DNA of 64,000 nucleotides from assembly GCA_907163375.1 (NCBI GenBank), contig CAJQUW010008951.1, positions 126,501-190,500 on the forward strand, read 5' to 3'. Origin of the DNA: Prostheceraeus crozeri. Its lineage: Eukaryota > Platyhelminthes > Polycladida > Euryleptidae. The notes under the pieces were generated by a model. It was not told where the DNA came from. It did not search any database and was given only the letters and a program-made list of their open reading frames with translations. How positions within the stretch are numbered: position 1 is the first letter of the stretch; every line of letters starts with the position of its first letter. Both the position numbers and the translations under genes were made by a program. Shown here piece by piece: positions 16,663 through 29,261 of this stretch.

Positions 16663-16980
16663 ACGCAGCGATGGCCGCCATCTTGCGCGGTCCAGAAGTG
16701 GAGTTTTGCTTACTACTTACAAGGACATATAGATACAATCCTCATCTTCATATTATGTGCTCTTCTAAATGTTCAATAATCTGCATTTGGTGTGTTGTAT
16801 ACTTACATAAGATCTTTTCTGATGTAATGATGCTACATTTGTATTATGATCAGAGGTGGGCAATCGGATAATCGGACCAAATAGTCCGATTATCCGAATA
16901 CTCGGAACTTCATTTTCGAATCGGACTGTTTGATATTTTAAAGCGATTCGCGATTCGGTTGGATCGTTGTCGTCATAACA

Positions 16981-17700
16981 TAAGTATATTAGGTAGAGTG
17001 GTAACTCAGCATTTATTGAATCCCAAATGTGCATACAGTGTCGATTTCATTAAATGAACATGAGTCGATGCCAGGTCGAGACCCTGTACCAATGTGAGAT
17101 ATGCAGTTTTTACACATTTGGAGAAACGAATCTGACTGATACTGATGGCAATACAAAATAAGGAATAGTTTTCCACAAATCCTCCATCTTACGTCAATTT
17201 GGAGAGGCAATAGTTTGTTAAATTAGCAATTCGATAGGTTCACTAAAAGCTCAGCTTTATTATATATAATAAGATCATTTTCTGAAGCGTGATCACATCA
17301 CAAACTGTCACTCTAAGAGCAAAACCATAGAGGAAGTATATTAGGTAGAGTGCCAACTCAGCATTTATTAAATCCCAAATATGTATACAGTTTCGATTTC
17401 ATTAAATGAACATGAGTCGATGCCAGGTCGAGACCCAGTACCACCTGTGAGATATGCAGTTTTTACACGTTTGGAGAAATGTAGACGACTTTGAATGATA
17501 ATGATGGCAATACAGAATAAGGAATAGTTTTTCACACATCCTCCATGTCATGACAACTGGGAGAGGTAATACAGTATGCTAAATTATCAATTCGATGGGT
17601 TGCCATTACTAAAAGCTAAGTTTTATTGTAATTAGATTATTTTCTGAAGCAAGATCACATCACAAACTACTTACCACTGAAAGAACAAAGCATCATAATC
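16981..17700 (+). repeat. Two tandem, diverged copies of a ~355-bp segment
   Basis: Copy 1 starts at 16,981 and copy 2 at 17,333, both with AAGTATATTAGGTAGAGTG, then AACTCAGCATTTATT, GAACATGAGTCGATGCC, GATATGCAGTTTTTACAC and GATCACATCACAAACT. Divergence is visibly higher than in the 715-bp array, so this duplication is older. Confidence 0.85.
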
Positions 17701-19053
17701 ATAGAAACTGATCATTATTAACTTTAAAAGATGCTTATGGGTCCACACATCGCCACTCAGATTCAAGAAATGACGCCTTGTGAATCATAAAATCATATGC
17801 CGCTGAAAATGAAGCTAAAAACATGATATCTCAGTGTTTCATACTACTTATTAAGGGGCTTCATGTCGGTAGTATATAAATTTTCAAAAATTTAGCTTTT
17901 TAAAAACTGTTCAAATAATTTTTTGGACCACAGGAACGTAATCACCGTAAAAACTGTATATAAACATTTTCACTGTATACAGACACTTTTTGAGTCGACA
18001 CTCTACCTATATATCCTTACTCTATGGTTGTCATCACACAGAATCATACTGACTTAGTGGCTTTTAATTAATCATTGTGCTCCGTCAATCTCGCTCTATT
18101 TTGCTCCTTCAACCTCGAACGCAGACAATAGGAGAAGAAGTTTGATTAATACTTCTACAAGTGCATATTTTCGTTTTTCTTTACAACACTCATGTAGCCG
18201 GTAGAAGACAACCTTGTTCAATTAGAACAGGGATTGGTTATAGAATTACCCTCTTACTCTCGTCTGTGGTCTCACCGTACCGACCGACCGAATGGCGCCT
18301 TGAAAACGCGTGTGTCAATATTGTTGACTATCAAAACGATGAGACTAATGCTCGCCGCATCTTTGCGCTCAGTCACTCAGACAATAGTCACCCGACAATT
18401 CCAGTTTGTGGATTTTATGCAGCGTCATAGTAATCGTGTATAAGTCATTGATGAAGAAAATGTCTCACTTTTATGTTGGAGTTACACGAGATCACAGCCA
18501 TATAACCACACACAGGAATAAAGAAAGAATATTTTTTTAACCAGCGCTAAGAGCACCTGTAGTGGCCAGAGCTCCCAACAAGGGACACCAACCGCAACTA
18601 CAACCATAAATGTCGTCGAACGGGCGGACAGAGACAGTTTGAGCCCTCCGAGCTCTTTGGAACTGTTCTTCGAAATGAGCGAAGTTGGCGCCTCTTGCAC
18701 GAAATGTTCTACTGTTCTAAAAGTTCAGCAAGGAACCACAGAAATATTTAGGCGACTATAATTATTAATGGAAGCGTCAAAACGTTTTCACCATATGACA
18801 TTACGTACAAACTTATAGTTCTATCACAAAACATCACATATCTCGACTGATTACAATATATCGCTGATTGCTGATTTGTCAATGCCGCAAAACCGAAAAT
18901 ATCCACATCCCAGGGTAGCCTACCGGTAGGCATTCAAAGTCACTACCGATCTCGTAATTAAACTTCGCCCCATTGGCATGGTCTGCGCCAATGAAATTTT
19001 ATCAGGCGTTTAAATTAAGTCCTACAAGTACATTCGTTATCCCAATAAATGCT
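17701..19053. other. Unassigned interior of the hAT element
   Basis: No coding pattern. An inverted match to the start of the preceding repeat lies at 17,997-18,030 (CACTCTACCTATATATCCTTAC, then TCTATGG). Otherwise nothing recognised. Confidence 0.5.
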
Positions 19054-22000
19054 ATTATGTTCCCGCCTCTTGACCTCTACTGGCTGGACTCTGTCCTTCT
19101 TTCAAATGCCTGAGGTACATTTCAGTCAATAGTGACTCTATTTTTTTTTGATAGATGCTAATCTTTCCCTATTATAAATATAACTTTTGAGGCTGTGCAT
19201 CTTAAATGTACAGGACCGCGCTTAGTCGGGTTTGAGCGTCCAGGATGAAGCGGTCGAAACGCGATCGTCCTGACCAAGTTCCTGTTGATGACCTCATTGA
19301 AAATAGTCAAATAATTTGTATGCATATTTTGTAGAATTTTATTTCACGTTTTAGCTTAAGGAACTAACATTAATTCTCTTACACACCTGGTAGATTTTAG
19401 ATAGCGTAATCCCGCTGTGTTAGCTAGATCTGGTATTTTGATTGGAAACAGACCTGTCCTCTTATCATCTGAATAGGCGGACTGTCAAATAGGATCTTTT
19501 CATTATATAAGTGATAAACATAATTTTGAACAGAACGATTTACTCGCCAATTCATTACATATGAGGAGAGGAGAAGCGTTGTTTGTCCTTCTAGTAAGCA
19601 TTTTTTAAAATTTTTAGACATTTTAGGATATAAAAATTTTCTCTTAAATCATATTTTGTACCTATTGAAAATTAACTAGTCATTAGCTTGTTTTTTTTTT
19701 AATTTTGTTACCTTGACGCACTTTGCTACGTTGAATTGTTTTTGCAGCACGTCTTGAGTTGAAGGTGGATTATGTCCCCGCCTCTTGACCTCTACTGGCT
19801 GGACTCTGTCCTTCTTTCAAATGCCTGAGGTACATTTCAGTCAATAGTGACTCTATTTTTTTTTGATAGATGCTAATCTTTCCCTATTATAAATATAACT
19901 TTTGAGGCTGTGCATCTTAAATGTACAGGACCGCGCTTAGTCGGGTTTGAGCGTCCAGGATGAAGCGGTCGAAACGCGATCGTCCTGACCAAGTTCCTGT
20001 TGATGACCTCATTGAAAATAGTCAAATAATTTGTATGCATATTTTGTAGAATTTTATTTCACGTTTTAGCTTAAGGAACTAACATTAATTCTCTTACACA
20101 CCTGGTAGATTTTAGATAGCGTAATCCCGCTGTGTTAGCTAGATCTGGTATTTTGATTGGAAACAGACCTGTCCTCTTATCATCTGAATAGGCGGACTGT
20201 CAAATAGGATCTTTTCAATATATAAGTGATAAACATAATTTTGAACAGAACGACTTACTCGCCAATTCATTACATATGAGGAGAGGAGAAGCGTTGTTTG
20301 TCCTTCTAGTAAGCATTTTTTAAAATTTTTAGACATTTTAGGATATAAAAATTTTCTTTTAAATCATATTTTGTACCTATTGAAAATTAACTAGTCATTA
20401 GCTTGTTTTTTTTTTTAATTTTGTTACCTTGACGCACTTTGCTACGTTGAATTGTTTTTGCAGCACGTCTTGAGTTGAAGGTGGATTATGTCCCCGCCTC
20501 TTGACCTCTACTGGCTGGACTCTGTCCTTCTTTCAAATGCCTGAGGTACATTTCAGTCAATAGTGACTCTATTTTTTTTGATAGATGCTAATCTTTCCCT
20601 ATTATAAATATAACTTTTGAGGCTGTGCATCTTAAATGTACAGGACCGCGCTTAGTCGGGTTTGAGCGTCCAGGATGAAGCGGTCGAAACGCGATCGTCC
20701 TGACCAAGTTCCTGTTGATGACCTCATTGAAAATAGTCAAATAATTTGTATGCATATTTTGTAGAATTTTATTTCACGTTTTAGCTTAAGGAACTAACAT
20801 TAATTCTCTTACACACCTGGTAGATTTTAGATAGCGTAATCCCGCTGTGTTAGCTAGATCTGGTATTTTGATTGGAAACAGACCTGTCCTCTTATCATCT
20901 GAATAGGCGGACTGTCAAATAGGATCTTTTCATTATATAAGTGATAAACATAATTTTGAACAGAACGATTTACTCGCCAATTCATTACATATGAGGAGAG
21001 GAGAAGCGTTGTTTGTCCTTCTAGTAAGCATTTTTTAAAATTTTTAGACATTTTAGGATATAAAAATTTTCTTTTAAATCATATTTTGTACCTATTGAAA
21101 ATTAACTAGTCATTAGCTTGTTTTTTTTTTTAATTTTGTTACCTTGACGCACTTTGCTACGTTGAATTGTTTTTGCAGCACGTCTTGAGTTGAAGGTGGA
21201 TTATGTCCCCGCCTCTTGACCTCTACTGGCTGGACTCTGTCCTTCTTTCAAATGCCTGAGGTACATTTCAGTCAATAGTGACTCTATTTTTTTTTGATAG
21301 ATGCTAATCTTTCCCTATTATAAATATAACTTTTGAGGCTGTGCATCTTAAATGTACAGGACCGCGCTTAGTCGGGTTTGAGCGTCCAGGATGAAGCGGT
21401 CGAAACGCGATCGTCCTGACCAAGTTCCTGTTGATGACCTCATTGAAAATAGTCAAATAATTTGTATGCATATTTTGTAGAATTTTATTTCACGTTTTAG
21501 CTTAAGGAACTAACATTAATTCTCTTACACACCTGGTAGATTTTAGATAGCGTAATCCCGCTGTGTTAGCTAGATCTGGTATTTTGATTGGAAACAGACC
21601 TGTCCTCTTATCATCTGAATAGGCGGACTGTCAAATAGGATCTTTTCAATATATAAGTGATAAACATAATTTTGAACAGAACGACTTACTCGCCAATTCA
21701 TTACATATGAGGAGAGGAGAAGCGTTGTTTGTCCTTCTAGTAAGCATTTTTTAAAATTTTTAGACATTTTAGGATATAAAAATTTTCTTTTAAATCATAT
21801 TTTGTACCTATTGAAAATTAACTAGTCATTAGCTTGTTTTTTTTTTAATTTTGTTACCTTGACGCACTTTGCTACGTTGAATTGTTTTTGCAGCACGTCT
21901 TGAGTTGAAGGTGGATTATGTCCCCGCCTCTTGACCTCTACTGGCTGGACTCTGTCCTTCTTTCAAATGCCTGAGGTACATTTCAGTCAATAGTGACTCT

Positions 22001-25000
22001 ATTTTTTTTGATAGATGCTAATCTTTCCTTATTATAAATATAACTTTTGAGGCTGTGCATCTTAAATGTACAGGACCGCGCTTAGTCGGGTTTGAGCGTC
22101 CAGGATGAAGCGGTCGAAACGCGATCGTCCTGACCAAGTTCCTGTTGATGACCTCATTGAAAATAGTCAAATAATTTGTATGCATATTTTGTAGAATTTT
22201 ATTTCACGTTTTAGCTTAAGGAACTAACATTAATTCTCTTACACACCTGGTAGATTTTAGATAGCGTAATCCCGCTGTGTTAGCTAGATCTGGTATTTTG
22301 ATTGGAAACAGACCTGTCCTCTTATCATCTGAATAGGCGGACTGTCAAATAGGATCTTTTCAATATATAAGTGATAAACATAATTTTGAACAGAACGACT
22401 TACTCGCCAATTCATTACATATGAGGAGAGGAGAAGCGTTGTTTGTCCTTCTAGTAAGCATTTTTTAAAATTTTTAGACATTTTAGGATATAAAAATTTT
22501 CTTTTAAATCATATTTTGTACCTATTGAAAATTAACTAGTCATTAGCTTGTTTTTTTTTTTAATTTTGTTACCTTGACGCACTTTGCTACGTTGAATTGT
22601 TTTTGCAGCACGTCTTGAGTTGAAGGTGGATTATGTCCCCGCCTCTTGACCTCTACTGGCTGGACTCTGTCCTTCTTTCAAATGCCTGAGGTACATTTCA
22701 GTCAATAGTGACTCTATTTTTTTTGATAGATGCTAATCTTTCCCTATTATAAATATAACTTTTGAGGCTGTGCATCTTAAATGTACAGGACCGCGCTTAG
22801 TCGGGTTTGAGCGTCCAGGATGAAGCGGTCGAAACGCGATCGTCCTGACCAAGTTCCTGTTGATGACCTCATTGAAAATAGTCAAATAATTTGTATGCAT
22901 ATTTTGTAGAATTTTATTTCACGTTTTAGCTTAAGGAACTAACATTAATTCTCTTACACACCTGGTAGATTTTAGATAGCGTAATCCCGCTGTGTTAGCT
23001 AGATCTGGTATTTTGATTGGAAACAGACCTGTCCTCTTATCATCTGAATAGGCGGACTGTCAAATAGGATCTTTTCAATATATAAGTGATAAACATAATT
23101 TTGAACAGAACGACTTACTCGCCAATTCATTACATATGAGGAGAGGAGAAGCGTTGTTTGTCCTTCTAGTAAGCATTTTTTAAAATTTTTAGACATTTTA
23201 GGATATAAAAATTTTCTTTTAAATCATATTTTGTACCTATTGAAAATTAACTAGTCATTAGCTTGTTTTTTTTTTAATTTTGTTACCTTGACGCACTTTG
23301 CTACGTTGAATTGTTTTTGCAGCACGTCTTGAGTTGAAGGTGGATTATGTCCCCGCCTCTTGACCTCTACTGGCTGGACTCTGTCCTTCTTTCAAATGCC
23401 TGAGGTACATTTCAGTCAATAGTGACTCTATTTTTTTTGATAGATGCTAATCTTTCCTTATTATAAATATAACTTTTGAGGCTGTGCATCTTAAATGTAC
23501 AGGACCGCGCTTAGTCGGGTTTGAGCGTCCAGGATGAAGCGGTCGAAACGCGATCGTCCTGACCAAGTTCCTGTTGATGACCTCATTGAAAATAGTCAAA
23601 TAATTTGTATGCATATTTTGTAGAATTTTATTTCACGTTTTAGCTTAAGGAACTAACATTAATTCTCTTACACACCTGGTAGATTTTAGATAGCGTAATC
23701 CCGCTGTGTTAGCTAGATCTGGTATTTTGATTGGAAACAGACCTGTCCTCTTATCATCTGAATAGGCGGACTGTCAAATAGGATCTTTTCAATATATAAG
23801 TGATAAACATAATTTTGAACAGAACGACTTACTCGCCAATTCATTACATATGAGGAGAGGAGAAGCGTTGTTTGTCCTTCTAGTAAGCATTTTTTAAAAT
23901 TTTTAGACATTTTAGGATATAAAAATTTTCTTTTAAATCATATTTTGTACCTATTGAAAATTAACTAGTCATTAGCTTGTTTTTTTTTAAATTTTGTTAC
24001 CTTGACGCACTTTGCTACGTTGAATTGTTTTTGCAGCACGTCTTGAGTTGAAGGTGGATTATGTCCCCGCCTCTTGACCTCTACTGGCTGGACTCTGTCC
24101 TTCTTTCAAATGCCTGAGGTACATTTCAGTCAATAGTGACTCTATTTTTTTTTGATAGATGCTAATCTTTCCCTATTATAAATATAACTTTTGAGGCTGT
24201 GCATCTTAAATGTACAGGACCGCGCTTAGTCGGGTTTGAGCGTCCAGGATGAAGCGGTCGAAACGCGATCGTCCTGACCAAGTTCCTGTTGATGACCTCA
24301 TTGAAAATAGTCAAATAATTTGTATGCATATTTTGTAGAATTTTATTTCACGTTTTAGCTTAAGGAACTAACATTAATTCTCTTACACACCTGGTAGATT
24401 TTAGATAGCGTAATCCCGCTGTGTTAGCTAGATCTGGTATTTTGATTGGAAACAGACCTGTCCTCTTATCATCTGAATAGGCGGACTGTCAAATAGGATC
24501 TTTTCAATATATAAGTGATAAACATAATTTTGAACAGAACGACTTACTCGCCAATTCATTACATATGAGGAGAGGAGAAGCGTTGTTTGTCCTTCTAGTA
24601 AGCATTTTTTAAAATTTTTAGACATTTTAGGATATAAAAATTTTCTTTTAAATCATATTTTGTACCTATTGAAAATTAACTAGTCATTAGCTTGTTTTTT
24701 TTTTAATTTTGTTACCTTGACGCACTTTGCTACGTTGAATTGTTTTTGCAGCACGTCTTGAGTTGAAGGTGGATTATGTCCCCGCCTCTTGACCTCTACT
24801 GGCTGGACTCTGTCCTTCTTTCAAATGCCTGAGGTACATTTCAGTCAATAGTGACTCTATTTTTTTTTGATAGATGCTAATCTTTCCTTATTATAAATAT
24901 AACTTTTGAGGCTGTGCATCTTAAATGTACAGGACCGCGCTTAGTCGGGTTTGAGCGTCCAGGATGAAGCGGTCGAAACGCGATCGTCCTGACCAAGTTC

Positions 25001-26166
25001 CTGTTGATGACCTCATTGAAAATAGTCAAATAATTTGTATGCATATTTTGTAGAATTTTATTTCACGTTTTAGCTTAAGGAACTAACATTAATTCTCTTA
25101 CACACCTGGTAGATTTTAGATAGCGTAATCCCGCTGTGTTAGCTAGATCTGGTATTTTGATTGGAAACAGACCTGTCCTCTTATCATCTGAATAGGCGGA
25201 CTGTCAAATAGGATCTTTTCAATATATAAGTGATAAACATAATTTTGAACAGAACGACTTACTCGCCAATTCATTACATATGAGGAGAGGAGAAGCGTTG
25301 TTTGTCCTTCTAGTAAGCATTTTTTAAAATTTTTAGACATTTTAGGATATAAAAATTTTCTTTTAAATCATATTTTGTACCTATTGAAAATTAACTAGTC
25401 ATTAGCTTGTTTTTTTTAAATTTTGTTACCTTGACGCACTTTGCTACGTTGAATTGTTTTTGCAGCACGTCTTGAGTTGAAGGTGGATTATGTCCCCGCC
25501 TCTTGACCTCTACTGGCTGGACTCTGTCCTTCTTTCAAATGCCTGAGGTACATTTCAGTCAATAGTGACTCTATTTTTTTTGATAGATGCTAATCTTTCC
25601 CTATTATAAATATAACTTTTGAGGCTGTGCATCTTAAATGTACAGGACCGCGCTTAGTCGGGTTTGAGCGTCCAGGATGAAGCGGTCGAAACGCGATCGT
25701 CCTGACCAAGTTCCTGTTGATGACCTCATTGAAAATAGTCAAATAATTTGTATGCATATTTTGTAGAATTTTATTTCACGTTTTAGCTTAAGGAACTAAC
25801 ATTAATTCTCTTACACACCTGGTAGATTTTAGATAGCGTAATCCCGCTGTGTTAGCTAGATCTGGTATTTTGATTGGAAACAGACCTGTCCTCTTATCAT
25901 CTGAATAGGCGGACTGTCAAATAGGATCTTTTCAATATATAAGTGATAAACATAATTTTGAACAGAACGACTTACTCGCCAATTCATTACATATGAGGAG
26001 AGGAGAAGCGTTGTTTGTCCTTCTAGTAAGCATTTTTTAAAATTTTTAGACATTTTAGGATATAAAAATTTTCTTTTAAATCATATTTTGTACCTATTGA
26101 AAATTAACTAGTCATTAGCTTGTTTTTTTTAAATTTTGTTACCTTGAAGCACTTTGCTACGTTGAA
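19054..26166 (+). repeat. Ten-copy tandem satellite, 713-716-bp unit
   Basis: The unit starts at ATTATGTYCCCGCCTCTTG and repeats at about 19,769, 20,485, 21,200, 21,915, 22,630, 23,344, 24,059, 24,773 and 25,488. The tenth copy stops at 26,166 within GCTACGTTGAA, giving 9.95 units. Copies differ at only a few sites, apart from length changes in two poly(T) runs. Each unit has the same 65-codon open frame on the minus strand, most likely a by-product of homogeneity. Copies 1 and 3 share one variant set; copies 5, 7 and 9 share another; see findings. Confidence 0.97.
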
Positions 26167-26491
26167 CTTTAGATTTTTTTCTGTGCAATTGTCAGTTGCA
26201 AGTGCCATTGTATTTTTTATTATCCCTAGTTTAAAAAGCAGAATTTGTATTGATATTTGGAGCACACATTTTTATGAAGTGCTAGGATGACAAATTCGAA
26301 TTGAATTTTATTTCATCCGATATTTGATTCGGATAATCGAATCGCCTTAACAAATGGCAATCTAATCGGACAATCGTAAATTGGAACTTAATTTTTTAAA
26401 TTTGAATCGGATAATCGAATCGGAACTCTGAGTTGGCGAATCAGATAATCGCTAGACGGAACTCCACTTTACAGAATCGCGCCCACTTCTG

Positions 26492-26899
26492 ATTATGATA
26501 AAGATATGAAAATTCACTTTTTGTTCAAGAGATGAAATTTCGTGAGGCATAGTTTCTTTCAGATGAAATTTCGTGAGGCCTAATTTCGTAGTAGAGCTTG
26601 AGCGACTACCCAATATTCAAAAGCGCTGATTGGGATTAAAGCTTTCAAAAGTTTGATCATGATTATGATTGATTTAAGTCTATAATGATGTGATTATAAT
26701 TGCGATTGTAATTAGACAGCCAGAAGCTTGATTGTGATTATGGCTATTTAAGTAGCAGAAAAAGTGACTATGATTGATTATGATCAGTGCGGCTTTATCA
26801 TGATGTTATCTTGTAAACGAAAAATACTGCAAGTCGTTTCTAAATCAATTATAAGACAAGGTCACAAAAAAGAATATCACCATGTCTGTGAATAGACGT
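26492..26899. other. AT-rich intergenic stretch with TGATTATGATT motifs
   Basis: Imperfect repeats of GATTATGATT between about 26,640 and 26,790. No gene. A similar stretch lies at 29,320-29,640, so these may flank one larger old insertion. Confidence 0.4.
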
Positions 26900-27640
26900 G
26901 CAATTTTACTGTCGCTATGTTGACGATATGTTTTCCATTTCACGTAACTGAAGATGCACAAAGTCTTTTGTCACGTTTGAATAGTGTTCACCGCAAAATT
27001 GACTTCACCTGCGAGCTTGAGCGTCAAAATGTTTCACCTTTTCTTGATGTATGTGTAATTCACAGTTCTGCTGGTAAAGTGAGAACACAAAGGTTCATAG
27101 GAAGAGTTTCTCAAGTTTTCTTACTAACTTTCATTGTTTTGTGCACAAAAAGAGTGTTGTCAAGTCTCTGTTTCATCGGGCCTTATTAGTTTTGTTTTTG
27201 AGCAATACTTTGCTAAAAATGGCTATTCTCCCGATTTTATAGGCAAGTATAAAGTGGCCGCTTTGCCAAATAAAGCTACTCTTTTTGGCCCTGAAAAGAA
27301 GGTTGTATTTATGAATCTTCCATTTTATGGTGACCAAGGTTCATGTTTGATTCGCTCAGAGGTTTACAGAGTGTGTTCTGTGTTTCCTGCTGCGAGGCCC
27401 GTGATCGTGTTTGTTACCAAGCGTGTACCCATTGCCCCTGTCAAGGATGTTTTACCGATGTCTGCGAGTTCTAAAGTGATCTACAAGTACGTTTGTGGCT
27501 ACATTAGTAGAACTCGCAGACGTTTGGCAACTCGTGTCAGGGAGCATGTCCATGTTTGGGTCACGGTTGGTCGATCAGGCAAGCCTCTTACAGCGGTGAC
27601 TATAGACATATTGTGCAATTCTCCTTAGCAACTTTTGCGA
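26900..27640 (+). mobile_element. Penelope-like retroelement relic (RT end and GIY-YIG domain)
   Basis: Translation gives reverse-transcriptase features of Penelope-like elements (a CRYVDD-like start, LNSVHRKIDFTCE, VSPFLDV) and, downstream, a GIY-YIG endonuclease-like block (YKYVCGYISRTRRRLATRVREHV). The order RT then GIY-YIG on one strand is the hallmark of this group. The copy is old and broken. Confidence 0.7.
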
Positions 27641-28389
27641 TCCAACTTTTCGATTGTGTTACGTGCTAGATCGAAAAGCATTTTCTCGATATTGGAGGCA
27701 TTGCACATCAAAGCGCACAATCCAGTTCCTTGTCAGCAAAAGGAATTTGTGACACAGCTTCCGCTGCCATGGTGAACAGCACTTCTTGTGACATTGACGT
27801 GTTTGCTTACCATCTGCTTCATTACCTGGGTACACCCGATGAGACCAGGTTGAAAGATCTCGGTGTGACTTTCTTTTCTTTTTTGTGACGTTGACTAATA
27901 AATAATTTCGAAACGACTTGTGGTATTTTTCATCTACCAGAAATAATGGTCTCGATTCAAGTGCTATATCATGATGATTGTTTAGAAACTTCCATGCTTA
28001 CACGCACCTGAATATGATTATGCGCACCATACTCATGTAGCGTCTTAGACCACAGCCATAATTATAATCATTATCTCATTGTTCAATCAAGCGTTTTGCA
28101 CTCCTAGGTCCTTTAGTTGTACGAGTTAATTTGGTGCTAGTATAGCTGATAAATTGACAAAGATATCGGAACTCCTAGTCAATTTAATATTTTTAACTAT
28201 CCTTTTTGTACAAGAAAAGAGAAAATATCAGAAATCGATCACTTTAAATTACCAGATTGGCTTGAATTGCATGATGAAAACTTGTTGGTCAATTAAACAT
28301 TTCTGTCAAATGCCAATTATTGATTACACATCAAAGTTTTTCAAAGGCTTCGGAATTCGCAGAAATAATTGCGAGATTCTCAAACGGTT
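27641..28389. other. No recognised gene
   Basis: The first 250 bases may be the 3' part of the Penelope-like relic (short in-frame stretches continue). Nothing else is recognised. Confidence 0.35.
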
Positions 28390-28397
28390 GGTTACTC

Positions 28398-29253
28398 CAA
28401 GGTTGGGCAAAAACTGGTATTGGGTATACCCAATACAAGTTTTGGGCCAAAACTTGGGTCAAAACCCAAGTCCAAGTTTCAATAAATGAGTAGAATGAAG
28501 TAAGCGAAGTTCATTCTTTGTATTTTTTCTGCTGACATGAAGATTCTTATGGCAAGATTCCTATTGCACCCATGAGAAGTGTGGTATTACTGGGAAACGA
28601 TTTTTATTGCAATAACTGTAATTAGTGGCCTTAGTACACGTATTACATTATAAAGCTTTCCTATAATTTAACCTACACTGATATACTGACTAATTGAAGA
28701 TCTTTGATTTAAGTATGATTGAGTTAAACATTGCTCATAACAAAGCAATTGTTTTCATTTTATCATTCAGAAATATATACAGACTTAATAGATATTATAG
28801 CTGCAAGGTGAGTGCACGCTGAAACATTAGAATACGAAGTTGGAATAAAGTCATTTTCGGATAACTGTCAACTGTATCGCAGACAGTTTAGGGGTGCGAA
28901 GATATAAAATATATGAAATGTATAAGATTTTCAATATGCACAGATGCAACAAAATACATGTACATGTATGCTTACAGCAAATACAATATTCACGAACTTT
29001 CAATGCGCGGTATTGTCAAGCCCTAAATGAAATAGCTAATAACCACAAGTATTTCTCGTTTGAAATGTTCTGTGAATTGAGTGAAATTTCGATAAAAAAT
29101 TAGAACTTCATGCTCTTAGCATGTACATGCAGTTCTTATAAGATTCAAATCAAATTATTAATTTTCACTAATTGATTTGTGTAAGTGCATAAATATAAGA
29201 CCCAAGTTTTGTATCACTTACCGAGGGCCGACATAAACCCAAAGTTCAACCTT
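28398..29253. mobile_element. 856-bp non-autonomous hAT-type element
   Basis: Starts CAAGGTTGGGCAAAAACTGG and ends with the inverted TTCAACCTT. GGTTACTC is duplicated exactly at 28,390-28,397 and 29,254-29,261, an 8-bp target duplication. Short repeats of CCCAAGTTTTG/ACCCAAGT in both subterminal regions resemble transposase sites. No transposase inside; a 69-codon frame at 28,894 looks random. Confidence 0.8.
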
Positions 29254-29261
29254 GGTTACTC

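Larger units (their letters stand above)
1..16842. mobile_element. Polinton/Maverick element, left end outside window
   Basis: The family is set by the joint presence of a protein-primed family B DNA polymerase, a retroviral-type integrase with C-terminal chromodomain, an adenain-like cysteine protease, an FtsK/HerA-type packaging ATPase and a jelly-roll capsid protein. Polymerase and three small genes are on the plus strand, all other genes on the minus strand. Genes are separated by a few bases or overlap, as in DNA viruses. The left terminus is outside the window. The right terminus lies somewhere before 16,843, where another element's target duplication begins; without the left terminal repeat it cannot be fixed. 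The element is a fossil: most reading frames are open, with about five breaks overall, so it looks fairly young. It has two paralogous gene pairs and a TBP-like gene that I do not know as standard Polinton cargo. Confidence 0.93.
16851..26491. mobile_element. 9.6-kb non-autonomous hAT element carrying a satellite array
   Basis: Terminal inverted repeats CAGAGGTGGGCAATCGG at the left and the complement of CAGAAGTGGGCGCGATT at the right. An 8-bp target duplication ATTATGAT is perfect at 16,843-16,850 and 26,492-26,499, the length typical of hAT transposons. Both subterminal regions are full of short ATTCGGATAATCG-like motifs in both orientations, likely transposase-binding sites. No transposase coding sequence is visible inside. 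The interior is a duplicated 350-bp segment, an unassigned 1-kb stretch and ten copies of a 715-bp unit (19,054-26,166). Confidence 0.9.

Noticed and set aside
1-16842. Reading the left region as a free DNA virus genome
   Set aside because: The polymerase and integrase are broken and the right side runs into repeat-rich animal DNA, so it is an integrated fossil.
16496-16871. Two plus-strand frames in the poly(G) region
   Set aside because: Gly/Arg/His-rich composition follows from the G runs; no motif.
19424-26053. A 65-codon minus-strand frame repeated ten times, suggesting a multigene family
   Set aside because: It is conserved only because the whole 715-bp unit is conserved; non-coding parts are equally similar, and no start context or protein motif supports it.
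19054-26166. Tandem array as a CRISPR-like structure
   Set aside because: Units are 715 bp without unique spacers, and the DNA is from an animal.
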